Source: Micractinium sp. NFX-FRZ (Eukaryota > Chlorophyta > Trebouxiophyceae > Chlorellales > Chlorellaceae). Taken from it: DNA of 64,000 nucleotides. Positions 20,883-32,100 of the stretch are shown piece after piece. The DNA is taken from contig JAPTJF010000325.1 of assembly GCA_029339195.1 (NCBI GenBank), forward strand, positions 1-64,000. The letters are read 5' to 3'. The position numbers were made by a program, and so were the translations under genes. The notes beneath the pieces were generated by a model. The model was not told where the DNA came from, did no database searches, and saw only the letters and a program-made list of their open reading frames with translations. How positions within the stretch are numbered: the stretch's first letter is position 1; each line of letters opens with the position of its first letter.

Positions 20883-23800
20883 ATGGCGGCACCGTTGGAG
20901 TGTGTGGGCGCCATAGACCAGGTAGGGTGGCGGGGGCTGCCAGTTTCTTACCAGTGGGCTGCCACTGCGCTTCTGCGTGCATCTCTTCTGTCGTTGCCAC
21001 GCCCTCTGCTCTGCCTGCATCTCACTGGTCCCCACTGTTGTGTGTGCTGTGCTGCCCGTAGGGCACCCAGAGCACGCGCTTCTATCTGTACGACTCCCAG
21101 TGCCGCCCGCTGGCCAGCGCCCAGGTGGAGTTCCCTCAGATCTACCCGCACGCTGGGTGAGGGGGAGGGGCAAGTTACTGTGTGCATGCATCTCTGTTGC
21201 CTGGACGTGGCAGGGGAGGGGGCACAGAAGACGGGACATTAGGAGGGAGACGGGAGGAGGGGCCCAAGGGGAGTTCCCTCATGCAGCCATCAGGCGCCCC
21301 ACGTGCCTGCCGCTCATCAGAATCGCTGTGCACATGGCGTATGCCTTGATGCAGAACATGCCTCACGTGCTGCGCCATGCTGTGCTGCGCTGTGCTGCGC
21401 TGTGACGTGCTGTGATTTACCTGCAGGTGGGTGGAGCAGGACCCCGTGGCCATCTGGGAGAGCGTGCAGCAGGCGGTGGCGCAGGTGAGGGCCGGGAGGG
21501 GATTGGTCAGTGATTGCTTCAATGATCAGTTCTTCTCGTTCGTGTTGAGTTCCACGCGTAGAGTAGCCGTAGCACTGCGGTGGAGGCAGCAACAGTTGAG
21601 TGAACTGTGTGTGCTGCAAGAGCTGACCCCTTTCTGTGGTGGCAGGAGTGGAGCCGGAGCTTGCCTGTGCTCTGCTGCGTCACGCCACCAGCCTGTCTCC
21701 TATCTGCTTGGAAAACGGCAAGGACGGCAATCTCTGTGCCATGCTGCAGGTCATGGGGCAAGCGCGGGAGCAGCACCCGGGCCTCGTCGTGCGCGCCATA
21801 GGCATCACCAATCAGCGTGAGCGCTGCCGGGCACCTGCCTGGCTGCCTGACTGCCTGCCTGGTTATCGGCCTGCCCGTGCGCCCATCCGCCCGCCTGCCT
21901 TCTTGATTGGTTAACACTTCCCTGAGCGGCCTCTGCGATGGTTTCCCGCTGCCACTACCTGCTGGTGCTACTCACACTTGCAGTCCCCTCATCAACGCTG
22001 CTGCTCACATCTCCAGCCAGCTGATGCTGCCAGCAAGAGGCGGCGACTGTGTGGGACGTGATGACGGCGCCATTTACAAGCATTGCTCTGCTGTGCCCTT
22101 GGCTGCTGTGCCCTTGGCTTCTGTGCTGCTGCAGGCGAGACCACGCTAGTGTGGGACCGGGAGACGGGCCGCCCCCTGCACAACGCCATTGTGTGGCTGG
22201 ACAACCGGACAGCGGACATCTGCCGCACCATGGCGCAGCAGCTGGGCAGCCAGGACTACTTCAGGCCTGGTGAGGCGGGCGGGGCCCTAGTCGTGGCGTT
22301 GTGCAGGTGCTGGTGCTGCTGCAGAGGCGTGTAGGGCTGCGGCACAGCAGATTCGCAGGCAGCGTGGGCGCGGTGCCAGGCAGGCGCTAATCTGGTGGCC
22401 GAGGGGTTGGCCTCCTCATCTTCACCCCACTCCTTCACCCCTCACCACACCAGCTGCAGCTTGCTGTACTGTGTGTCCCGCTGCCCAACTCTCGGGGCAG
22501 TCATGGGCCTCCCATGTACAAGCCTTTCCTCCCTGCCGCCTGCAGTCATGGGCCTGCCATCTCCACCTGCTCCCTCGCCCACAAGCTACTGCTACCTGAT
22601 CTATTCTCTCAAGGATCTATGTATTTGACGGGTAAAACCAGAATCCTCCTCCCACCTGCTGCTGCAGTCACGGGCCTGCCCATATCCACCTACTTCTCCG
22701 CCTACAAGCTCAAGTGGCTGCTGGCCAACGTGCCCGCCGTGGCGCAGGCGGCCGCCTCAGGGCGTGCCATGTTTGGCACCGTCGACTCCTGGCTCATCTA
22801 CCAGCTGACGGGTGGGCAGGAAGACGCTGCGCCTGCACATGCGTCGAATGCTCAGCGTTGTGTAGTTGTGCCTATTGGGCGACTGTCCGCTCCTGCCCTT
22901 GCCCTGGCTCGTCAGGATCGCATCGCGCCCCCCGCTTGCCCCTCGCTCAGCTGCCATCTGATGTGGGGCGCTGCGTGTGGCGGGCAGCATAGATTGGGTA
23001 TACCGGGATGAGGATGGCATGTGGGATGTGTTTTATTGCTCACACTGTGGGATGGGGAGAGGCTTCCTGGTCTGGCGGAGCTGCCGGCTGCGGGCGGCGG
23101 GGCGGGCTGGCAGCCACTGCTTCACTCTTGCTGCCGCCGCGCATGCCTCCACCTCCGCTGCCCATCGGTCGCTGCCGTTGCTGCGCGCCTGCAGGCGGCG
23201 TCGACGGCGGGCTGCACGTGACCGATGTGTCCAACGCCTCCCGCACCAATCTGATGGACCTGCGGCAGCTGAGCTGGCACGAGCCCACGCTGCGCCTGTT
23301 TGGCGTGCAGCCCGACATGCTGCCCGCCATCCGCAGCAACGCCGAAGTGTACGGGTGAGCGAGGGAGGCAGCAAGCTGCCTGCAGACATCTGGGTGCCAG
23401 AATGAGACGCCTGTGCACTTCACGGCCCTGCATGGGCGCTGATGTCCACTGACACACGCCTGGCACGACACGCGTGCCCGCCTCCCACAAGCCTGTCTTC
23501 CTGCCTCCCGTGCACTGGTCTGCCTGCCTTACCATGTCGCTACCTCAGCCTCCTTACCCTGCTGCACACCCCACTGCAGCACGGTCGCGGTGGAGGGCCC
23601 GCTGCAGGGCGTGCCCATCGCCGGGTGCCTGGGAGACCAGCAGGCAGCCATGATGGGGCAGCGCTGCGCGGTGCACGAAGCCAAGAACACGTATGGAACA
23701 GGTGGGCAGGGTGATCGATCAACGTGGGAGCTGATGTGCTGTGGTGGAGCGGGCTGCCCACCCCTTGCTCCAAGCGCGTCATCCGGTTCAATACTGGTAA

Positions 23801-25826
23801 ATAGCGCTGGTGCGCTCGCCCTCACCGCACCCTACCATTCACTATGCACACATCAGCCCATCTACCCACCCACTTGCCCCTTTCCTCCCGCCACCTCTGC
23901 CCCTCCTCCAGGCTGCTTCATGCTGCTCAACACTGGTGAGGAGCTAGTGCACTCCAGCCACGGCCTGCTGAGCACGCTGGCCTTCCAGCTGGGGGCGGAT
24001 GCGGCGCCCAGCTATGCCCTGGAGGGATCCATCGCGATTGCGGGGCAGGGCATCAGCTGGCTGAGGGACAGGATGGGGTTCATCGGCAGCGCAGGTGGGT
24101 TGGGGGTGTGGCGGGATTGGGGGGAGGGCCGGGGAGAGGAGGAGTGAATGCGGGAGAGGGGGGAGGAGGAGTGAGTCGCACCATGTTCCATGTAGACCAC
24201 TGCATGGCTGCATGCCAGCAGCCTGGTGTTTAGCCCTTTGCCCACACACTCTAGTCCCCCAACCTGTGCAGCCGAAAGTGGGGAGTGCCGGCAGCGGTGC
24301 CCGGCTCTGGTTATGGGTCAAGGGCGATCGTTTCGAGTCCTGGCCCCGTGCTGCCTCCCATCTCCGTGCAGCGGAGAGCGAGGAGGTGGCGGCGTCGGTG
24401 CCCGACTCTGGCGGCGTCTACTTTGTGCCCGCGTTTGGCGGCCTGCTGGCGCCCTGGTGGCAGGACACGGCACGCGGCGTGATTGCGGGGCTGACGCAGT
24501 ACAGCACCAAGGTGTGTGGGGCAGTACAGTTGCAACGGACCTGCAGTACAGCTGGAGCGTAGGGCTAGATGGGTGGGCAGCTGTACTGCGTCCCTGGCCT
24601 CTCGATCAACTGACATGACCGCGCCCTCTCCTTCACTGCTCGCAAGCCCACACTGTGCGAGGCATGCTCGCGGCGGTGAATCTGCTTCCAGAGTATGCCA
24701 TGCTGTCATCCTGCATACTCAAGCGGCCCTGCACCCTGTTTCCCCCCGTGCAGGCCCACATCGTGCGTGCGATGCTCGAAGCGATTTGCTTCCAGACGCT
24801 AGACGTGCTGGAGGCGATGCAGCAGGACGCCGACTGCTCTGAGCTCAAAGTCATGTTTGTGGATGGGGGAGCGTCCCAGAACAGCCTGCTCATGCAGGTA
24901 CCCCTGACAGGGGGGTGGCCAGGGAGGGGTGTCAGGCTGGCTGCGCTGCGCTTACGGCACCTCCGATGTGCCATGCTGCGCCGTCCCGTGGTGCTCTGTG
25001 CATGTGCCTGCAAGCATTCCAGTGCCTGTGCCCCACGTGTGGCGTGGCATGTGGTGTGCTGCCAACCGTTCTGTGCTGGTCACCATGCTGCCCGCTGTGC
25101 TGTGCGGCGCTGTGTGGCGCTGCTGGAGTCGAGCAGACCCGCTTGAAGTTCCGGCTCCTGAATCCAGCGCACTGTGCCACCCTTCATGCTGTGCTGTGTT
25201 GTGCCGTGCTGTGCTGTGCTGTGCGGCTGCAGATGCAAGCGGACATCCTGCAGGTGCCGGTGCGGCGGCCAGCCCACCTGGAGACGACGTCGCTGGGGGC
25301 GGCGCTGGCGGCGGGGATCGGCGTGGGGCTTTGGACCGCTGAGGAGGCGTTCACGGATTTGAAGCACAACACAGGCGAGGGGTGGGGCGCTGAGCGACTT
25401 GTGGGGTGGGGTGGTGGTGGGGTGGAGGGGGAGTGTTGAGCCACAAACGGTGATGGGCAGGATGGTGTGTGTGTGTGTTTGTTCCTGCGCTATCTATGCT
25501 GTGCCTGGGCAGCTTGCCCTGCTGCTCCCGTCCCCATTCTTCTGCCTCCAACCCCTGCCCTCGCCCCTCCGCCACACCCCACCGCACCCCGCCACACCCC
25601 GGCTGCAGGCGGCGTCCTCTTTGAGCCGCGCATCACTCGGGCGGCGGCCAGCCGGCGGCACGCCAAGTGGAAGCTTGTTGTGGAGCGGTCCTTCCGTCTG
25701 GCAGAGCTGACGGCTGACCTGGAGTGCGACCGGGAGCAGCGGGAGGGCGTGGAGGATGCAGAGACGGAAGGTGGCACAACAGCAGCAGAGGCGGCAGCAG
25801 AGGTGGCTGGCGAGGCGGGGGCATAG
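20883..25826 (+). CDS. glpK: Glycerol kinase (FGGY family)
   Basis: Phosphorylates glycerol to glycerol 3-phosphate with ATP, feeding lipid synthesis and glycolysis. Thirteen exons: 20883-20921, 21062-21156, 21427-21484, 21750-21816, 22135-22269, 22668-22811, 23195-23354, 23580-23701, 23912-24094, 24372-24511, 24754-24897, 25233-25374, 25609-25826; phases close to 548 residues. Motifs in order: [13 protein letters not shown] (phosphate loop, split by intron 1), [72 protein letters not shown]. The NQRETT block points to glycerol rather than another sugar. The end adds about 35 acidic/Ala residues not usual for bacterial GlpK. The intron at 25375 starts with GC. No transit peptide, so cytosolic. 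Three introns hold decayed exon copies. Confidence 0.94.
22498..22600 (+). repeat. Two decayed copies of the start of glycerol kinase exon 22668-22811
   Basis: Copy 1 (22498-22524) reads cagtcatgggcctcc, then acaagc. Copy 2 (22543-22600) keeps the tgcag acceptor, tcatgggcctgccat, tccacct and cacaagct, matching the true exon tcacgggcctgcccat, tccacct, tacaagct. Both lie in the upstream intron; copy 2 is 123 bp from the exon. Confidence 0.8.
24266..24315 (+). repeat. Decayed copy of acceptor and start of glycerol kinase exon 24372-24511
   Basis: gtgcag followed by an exon-like stretch including cggtgcccggctctgg. The true exon has cggtgcccgactctgg, exactly 100 bp downstream. The acceptor AG is intact. 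Confidence 0.8.
24642..24705 (+). repeat. Decayed copy of the start of glycerol kinase exon 24754-24897
   Basis: The copy shares gcccacac, gtgcga, gcatgctcg, ctgcttccaga and ccatgctg-type words with the exon at a 108-bp offset. The acceptor is damaged: cag has become caa. Confidence 0.75.
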
Positions 25827-25931
25827 GTGCGTGGTGGCAAGCGGCGGAGCAGGCGACTGGAGCGGCATTCCTTGAATAGCCGGGGGCCTGTGTGCGAGGC
25901 ACCTGCGTGCGTATAGCCGCCGCTGTCGCGC

Positions 25932-25936
25932 TGTAA
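25932..25936 (+). terminator. TGTAA poly(A) signal, glycerol kinase
   Basis: TGTAA about 105 nt after the stop codon. It faces the signal of the convergent gene 22 bp away. Confidence 0.6.
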
Positions 25937-25958
25937 GGTGCTTTGGGAACCAGGAGGT

Positions 25959-25963
25959 TTACA
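25959..25963 (-). terminator. TGTAA poly(A) signal, LURP-one-related gene
   Basis: Minus-strand TGTAA about 157 nt after the stop of the LURP-like gene. The two converging transcripts should overlap at their 3' ends. Confidence 0.6.
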
Positions 25964-26119
25964 AGTATGCCAGGACGCATGGCACGGCCAATAAAGAAGG
26001 TGCACAGGTTGGCAAATAACAGGGTCGCACAGAGGCGCCGCGGACAGAGATAGATGAGTGACAATGAGGGGGTCGTCACCACCAGAGGAGCGAGTGGCAG
26101 GTGAGAGGATGGGTCCCTA

Positions 26120-27639
26120 TCAGAGGGCCCCCATGCCCATGAACCCCTCCACCGCCTCCCACTCGAGCAGGTCTGTGAATATCACGAGCACAGCCGCCAC
26201 CAAGGCGGCATCTTCAGGGGGCGGGTGGGGCGGGGCGGAACAGGGGGTGCAGAGGTCACTGCAAGTGTCGCCACCTCTGTGGTGTGCGCGTGTGGTGGTG
26301 GTTGGCGGGTGGGGCTTGTGTGCGTGGGGGTTGAGTGGGTGTGGGCAGGCCAGGGTTTGACGCGCACATACCAAGCACAGCGTGCGGAGCCAGCTGGCAG
26401 CAGAGCACAGCACGAGCGAGGTGCCGCACAGCACGGCACAGCAGGGCGCAATGCAGCCAGCACGCAGTACCAGTGGGCGCAGCAGGTAGCCGCTGCCACA
26501 CGTCACACCAGGCACAGCAGACACAGCAGGCGCAGCAGGCACAGCCCGCAGGACGCCCCCGCTCACCCGCCCCGGGCTCGAGTGCCAGCAAATAGCTCCA
26601 GTTTTGGGCCAGCGACGACATCCACCCCATCACCACGGAGGGCCCAAACGCGGCGTCGCACACCAGCTGCTCCTGCCGCGCCTTGCCCTTCCCGCTGACC
26701 TGCAAGCGCAGCATGCGGGGGCACATGGGCACACGTCGGTGGAAGCTGCCAGGGTGTGAGCTGGGCACCACTTGATGCAGCCACCCGTGTGCCCCAGCCG
26801 GCAAACGAGCATCAAGGCGGCTTCCTCTCGCAAGCAACGCAAGCCCCCCAAGCAAGCTTTGATGTGCTTTCAAGCTGAAGCAGCAGCCGTGCAGCTTGCC
26901 TGCCTGACGATGACGTGGCGCAGGCTGGTGTCGGGCGTGAGGATGAACACTGGGTCGCTGCTGCGGGAGGGCACCAGCACCTCGATCCCATACTTGACCA
27001 TGCCTGCAGGGCGCGGGCAGATGGGCGGGGTGCAACTGGTCGTGGTCGCAATTGGTGCACCCCTGCCGCCCCCACTTGCTGCTGTCAACCTTCGCCTGTG
27101 GTGCTGTCAACCTCGTCTCCCTTTAGAGCACCCACCTGGCACGGTCCGCGTCTTGGCCACCTCGCTGCCGCCAGGGCCCTTGATGCTCCACTTTGCCAAG
27201 CTGATCGGGTTTTTCTTGCATGTGAGCAACACGTTGCCCTGTGCATCCGTCAGCGTCTTGCTCTCGAAAAACACGCCCTTCTTGTTCTGCAGCCTGCAGG
27301 CGGGCAGTTGGGTGGCAGGGCGGAGTTGAGCAAAGCGTGGCCAGCGCGCCTAGCGCTTCCCAACTGGGCGCACACACGTGTGCCCCCTCCTGTCTCCTGC
27401 ATCTGCTCTGCCGCCCTGCCTGGGCATGCAGCACCGTGTCACAGGCAGGCACACCGGCAGCCAGCTCAGCGCAGCTGAGCTTGCCTGAACATCAGCACGC
27501 CGCCAGTCGAGTAGAATAAGCTTTCGTTCGACATGGCCCCGGTGTTATTTGTGCACATGTAGAGCTGCTCCGCCTGCTGGCTGACCCTGCCCGTCACCGT
27601 CACCAGCGGCGGCAGCGGGGCGGTCTCTGGGGCTGCCAT
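26120..27639 (-). CDS. LURP-one-related (LOR / tubby-C-like) protein
   Basis: Exons 27485-27639, 27136-27293, 26900-27003, 26567-26699, 26120-26211; phases close to 213 residues, the usual size of LOR proteins. The fold is recognised by its order: an N-terminal beta strand region with SLFYSTGGVLMF, the LTDAQGNVLLTCKK hairpin, a middle IEVLVPS and VFILTPD segment, and a hydrophobic closing helix DAALVAAVLVIFTDLLE. The family shares the beta-barrel plus buried helix of tubby and scramblase domains; its biochemical role is poorly known, and some plant members act in defence. Two of four introns (after 27485-27639 and after 26900-27003) start with GC inside good CAG|GCAAGC or TTCAG|GCAAGC contexts. 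Confidence 0.75.
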
Positions 27640-28410
27640 GGTGGGCGGTCCAGCCGCAGCTCGAGGGACGGCAGTGGTGGCAGGAGTCTCGGAGCGCCGG
27701 AGGGGTCAGAGTGCCCTTGCTGGCTGTTTGGTACCTGTGTACCTGCTCCCGCCAGCGCCGCCCCCACCAGACGGCACCCACCCGCCACCAAACTCGGCGT
27801 CCAAGCGCTCCTTCGTGACCGGATCGCCCTCGCGAACAAAGAGAAATAGGACGGGCCGAGCACAGAGTGCAGGGAGGAGTGGGTCGGGACCCAGCCTGTT
27901 CGCGGGGCGCGGAACAAGGTACCCGAGTGCGTGAGCTAGCGAGGCGTAACGACTTGTTCCCGCTCTCAGTTCGCCAGACAAGCGCAAGACTGCGAGGCAT
28001 CTTTGTAGCACCACTTGCGCAGCGTGCAGGGCGCGGTGCCGGCGCGCCGCGGCGGCGCACTGGTAGACTTTCTATAGAACCCTGGAGACTTCCATTGCAG
28101 AGGCGCTGCAGCAACTCAAGACCGAGCACTATTTGGTAAGCACACCCAGTAGACCAAGCACCACAAGTGGAAACACCCAACCTCTGGTGTGCACCGCACT
28201 TCACTGCCCAACAATCATCATGCAGGCACCCAACGTCGCCGTCAGCTCTGCAGCACTGACATCCACGCCTTGCGATGTTGGTTCGATGCTGCACCAGCAC
28301 GGGACAGCCGCCCCCGTTCAGCCTGCTCCTGTTCCTGTGGGCTGCTGGCCATCTTGGGAGAGGGGTGTTTATGTTACATGCTGCTGCTGCTGCTGCTGAG
28401 GAAGAGGCTG
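27640..28410. other. Intergenic, LURP-like promoter side / TOM5 3' side
   Basis: About 770 bp. A 335-codon open frame runs through here on the minus strand, but it is low-complexity, lacks any family and overlaps the LURP-like exon in another frame. Seen as noncoding. Confidence 0.5.
28374..28378 (-). terminator. TGTAA poly(A) signal, TOM5
   Basis: Minus-strand TGTAA 33 nt after the TOM5 stop. Confidence 0.6.
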
Positions 28411-28969
28411 CTAGATGGCAAAGGCATCTCCAAAGTTGCGGGACAGGATGATGGCTCCCGCAAAGAACGCCACCGCCTTGAGCAGCGTCTGCAGGGGCAC
28501 AAGAGGGGTGGGTGGGCGGGCAGGGGTGATGAGCTAGAGTGATGGAGGACACATGTGAGGGCGTCCCGAAAAGCAGCCGGCCAGACTAGGGCTGCCGTCG
28601 TCTGGCTGGCTGCAGGGACCCACACACCCGTAGCAGGGCATGGTTCAAGGTGGAGGCACGAGGTGGGCTTGCTGGGCGAGCTGGGCTGGGCGTTGCGTCG
28701 CTCAGCTCGCAAGCCGCGGCCGATGGCCCCGCCGCCGCTGCCACTGGCGGGCCGGGCCCAACCCAGAGCGCGGGGCCTGCAGGCTTCGTCACACCATGCC
28801 TGGAGGGCTGCCGCGCCCAAATGCAACGCGCACGGCTGCCCAGGCTGCTGCGAGCACTCACCAAGTCGGCCTTCTTCACAGCCTCCTTCTGCCACCGCGC
28901 CCGGATGTCCAGCATGGTGAATGACGTTTGGTAGAATGTCTGGGTGCAACGCGAGAGACCCTGCCTCAT
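28411..28969 (-). CDS. TOM5: Mitochondrial import receptor subunit TOM5 homolog
   Basis: Small tail-anchored part of the outer-membrane protein import pore. Exon 2 (28411-28488) encodes TLLKAVAFFAGAIILSRNFG then DAFAI and stop. From memory, this matches the plant TOM5 C-terminus residue by residue (LLRA..FAG..VL.R.YGDL). Exon 1 ends at 28862 with DIRARWQKEAVKKADL, giving the charged helix before the membrane segment. Two starts are possible: ATG at 28915 (43 residues) or ATG at 28969 (61 residues); plant TOM5 has about 54. The frame stays open upstream but has no earlier ATG. The single intron is 28489-28861. Too short and divergent for most gene finders. It lies head to head with the RMD1-like gene. 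Confidence 0.75.
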
Positions 28970-29173
28970 GCGCTGCTGCGCTGGCGGCGCGCCAAAGAAA
29001 TGAAAGCCGAGTGCCACGGCGCTTTTCACGGTTCGCGACTGACCTACAAAGGCATTGAACTATCGGGGCTCTTCAGGCAGTTGAACAGCAAGCAGCAAGC
29101 AGCGATCGCGGGACGCCTGTGGGCGCACCACCCCTCTCGGGTGTGGACGCCCCGACCTGTAGCAGGGACCAGG
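28970..29173. promoter_or_regulatory. Divergent region, TOM5 / RMD1-like gene
   Basis: Only about 200 bp separate the two opposite ATG codons. Both upstream regions must overlap. Confidence 0.45.
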
Positions 29174-32100
29174 ATGGAGGCAGGCGACCGGCGGCAGTAT
29201 GACAGGCTGCCCAGCGGCGGCTCCAGTGGTGGCGGCGGCGGCGGCGACCGTGGCAGCAACGGCGCTGGCGTGCCAATCATTGGGCGGCGGCGGCGCTCTG
29301 GAACCAGCATGCCAATGCCAGGAGCCAGAGGCATCTACTCACAAAGCTACCCTGGACCTGACGACGAGGCAGGGCTGCTGCGCAAGCTGCTCAAGCGCCG
29401 CTCGTCGGGGCTGTCGTCGCAGCAACACGTGGGTGCTGGGGGAGTGGACAAGCCCGGGCAACTCGTGCGGGCACGGTGCTGCAGCACTGCCACAGCTTCT
29501 CGTGTCCGGTGCCGTACTGGGAACCTCTCCTTTCTACGCTTCGACGTGCTACCCCCATCCTGCACACGCACATGCCACCCCCACACTCCATGCATCGCGC
29601 TCCCCACCTGCCTGCCTCTTCACGCCTGCCCTCGACTTGCTCCGCCCGCCCACCCGCCCGCCCTGCAGCCGCCGCTGAGCAGCGCAGCGCTCCGACGCAA
29701 CCGTGACAAGCTGGTCGACCTGCTGGAGGAGGGACAGCTGGCCAAGCTGGGGCGGGCCAACCTGGGCGGCAACGGCAGCCTGGAGGGCACGCCCACCGGA
29801 GAGGGGCTGGGTGAGCTGGCAGCGGCAGGAAGAACAACAAGAACAAGAACAGCAATACAGTGCGTGGAGCCTGCTGCGCCTCCCGCCCTGCTCCTGCCCC
29901 ACGTTTCCGACTGCGCCGCTCTCTGTTTTCTCCCGGTGCTGCAGCCGCAGCGGCAGCAGGGGGCAGCCCTGTGGGGTATGATGAGCTGCTGCCGGCGGCG
30001 GTGGAGGAGCAGTCCCCGGAGGCGACGGGGGCATCCACGGGGCGCATCACAATTTACTGCACAGCCACCAGGTGGGCGGTGTGGGGGTGGCACAGCATTT
30101 GTTATGCAGGTGATTTCTGTGCATGGGCGGATGCAGCAGTTGGGCAGTGGTGGGCGATCGTGGGTTGGGGTGGTATGATGTAGCGTCACGGGTGTGGGGT
30201 TGGAGGGGCGCATCATAATCCGTGGCACAGCCCTACCAGGTGGGGAGTGTGAGGGGTTTGTGCAGCTGGTGTTGCTCTGCATACTCCCTCCACCACCCCA
30301 CTTCATCCACCCCTCGCCTCACCACGGCCATGCACCTTTCTTCTTGTGGGTGCAGCTACGACTTGAAGGGCCTGAAGGAGCACCTGGAGGCGGGAGGGTA
30401 CCGGTGAGGGGTGTGGTGGGTGTGCTGCTTGGTGCGGTGCGGGCGCAGCGACAAGCTGCATTGTGCGCACGTGCTTGCAGTTGAGAGCCTGCCTGCCTGC
30501 CCACCTGTGCCAATGCACACGACCGCTGTGACCCGCCCTGCTGCGCTCCTCCAGACACTCCACTCCCCCCTCTCCCCCTGCCCCAGGTGCGAGGACTACC
30601 CCGAGGTGCTGCACAGCCGGTATGTGCACCGCAGCGGCGTCGCCTCCGGCGACATCTTCCTTTTCGACTTCGGCACAGGTGGGCGTGCTGCTAAGCGTAC
30701 CTTGTCTCTGCCCCGTTGTCGTTGCCGCTGCTGCCGGCTCTGCAGAGACATCAGTTTGTATGGTTTCCGCACAGGTGGGGTGGGGGGCGCCTCCCCCGCA
30801 CACCTGCTACCCGCCCTCTCTGCTGGACTTGCTGCTGCTGTACGCTTGGATGCCGCGGCAGCTGTTGTCGCTGCCCCACCGCCCCCTGCCCCTGCCCCAT
30901 CTGCCCTCACTTGATTCTCCTGCCGCATCCCCGCACCCGCCTGCGCGCATGGCCACTGCAGTTGTGTTCTGGGACCTGAGCGGGGCGCAGGAGCAGAAGA
31001 TTCTCAAGCAGAGCCTGCAGCGGTGAGGGGCGCACGAGGGTAGGGGGTTGCTGCAGCGGTGGAGGCTGCAGCAGTGCAGAGGGTACGCCAGCAGCAAGGG
31101 GGGCCAGTGGGGCGCTTGACCACAGCGTGCCGAGCGGGCATGCAGTGTGCCCAGCCGGCAGGCAGCTCCATGGGGCACACCTTGGGGCCTCACCCTCTGC
31201 CTCCTCTTTGCGCTCAGGGTTGAGGAAGGCATGTTGCCTGGGCCAGGGTGGAATGCTGTACCTGTATTTCACTTATCAAGCATTGAGTCTGCATTCATGC
31301 ACCTTACCTGCCTGCCCAGGTTTGAGGAGGGCAAGCTGCCGCGCGCCAAGGTGGAGAGCGAGACGTTTGCCTTCAGGCTGGTGCCCGGCGCCAAGCCCAG
31401 CATACAGGTGAGTCGAGAGTTCAAACAAACAGACATTTGTGTGAAAGTTCGAGTGCCCCGCATACGGGTGGGCCAGTGGCGTGAGGGTTCCCGGCATGCA
31501 AAGCTGTGGCAGGGCCCAACAGGCGGTGTGTCCCCGGGGGTCTCGTGCTGCTGCAGCTCTGCCTGTTGGTTGCCCACAAGCCTTAACTGCAGCAGTTCCT
31601 CCCTCCTTCACCAACACCCATGCCCTGCCGCCTTTCTCCCTTCCTCCTTGCCTCCCCTCACCTTGCCTCTCACACCCCACTCCACCTCGCCCCGCCCCGC
31701 CCCCCGCAGAACGACCTCATCACCCTGTCCCCCCTCATCGCGGACCCACACCTCATGAAGCTCTCCATCTCCTTTGCGCTCGCCCAGTCCACCAAGCTCA
31801 GCGCGCTGGAGGTGCGCCCCCGCTGGCTGGGGGAGGGCGCAAGAGATTGCACTCATTTGTGGCGGGCGGCTGGGGAGGTGCTGGCTGCTGCGCTGGGGGC
31901 GCATCCATGGTTCACCTGCCCGCCTGCATGCTTGCTGATGCGTGACGACCAGTGATTGCCTGCCTCTGATCGTGTGATGCAACAGCTCACTCACCGCTGC
32001 CGCCCCAGCCGCACCAGATGCCAAAGATGCTGGTTGAGTCAGACTTGAAGAAACAGGAGCTCGAACCCTGCTCACCCTCAACCCGCTTGCTGGCGTGTGT

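Noticed and set aside
21607..21749. Open stretch before glycerol kinase exon 4 as an extra exon
   Set aside because: Removing it as intron gives a continuous kinase alignment (QQAVAQ then VMGQAREQH). Including it inserts unrelated residues.
24310..24350. tRNA-like gtttcgagtcc
   Set aside because: It lies in a glycerol kinase intron and lacks a complete cloverleaf.
27545..28552. 335-codon open frame on the minus strand
   Set aside because: It overlaps the LURP-like first exon in another frame, is low-complexity and has no recognisable domain. Long chance frames are common at this GC content.
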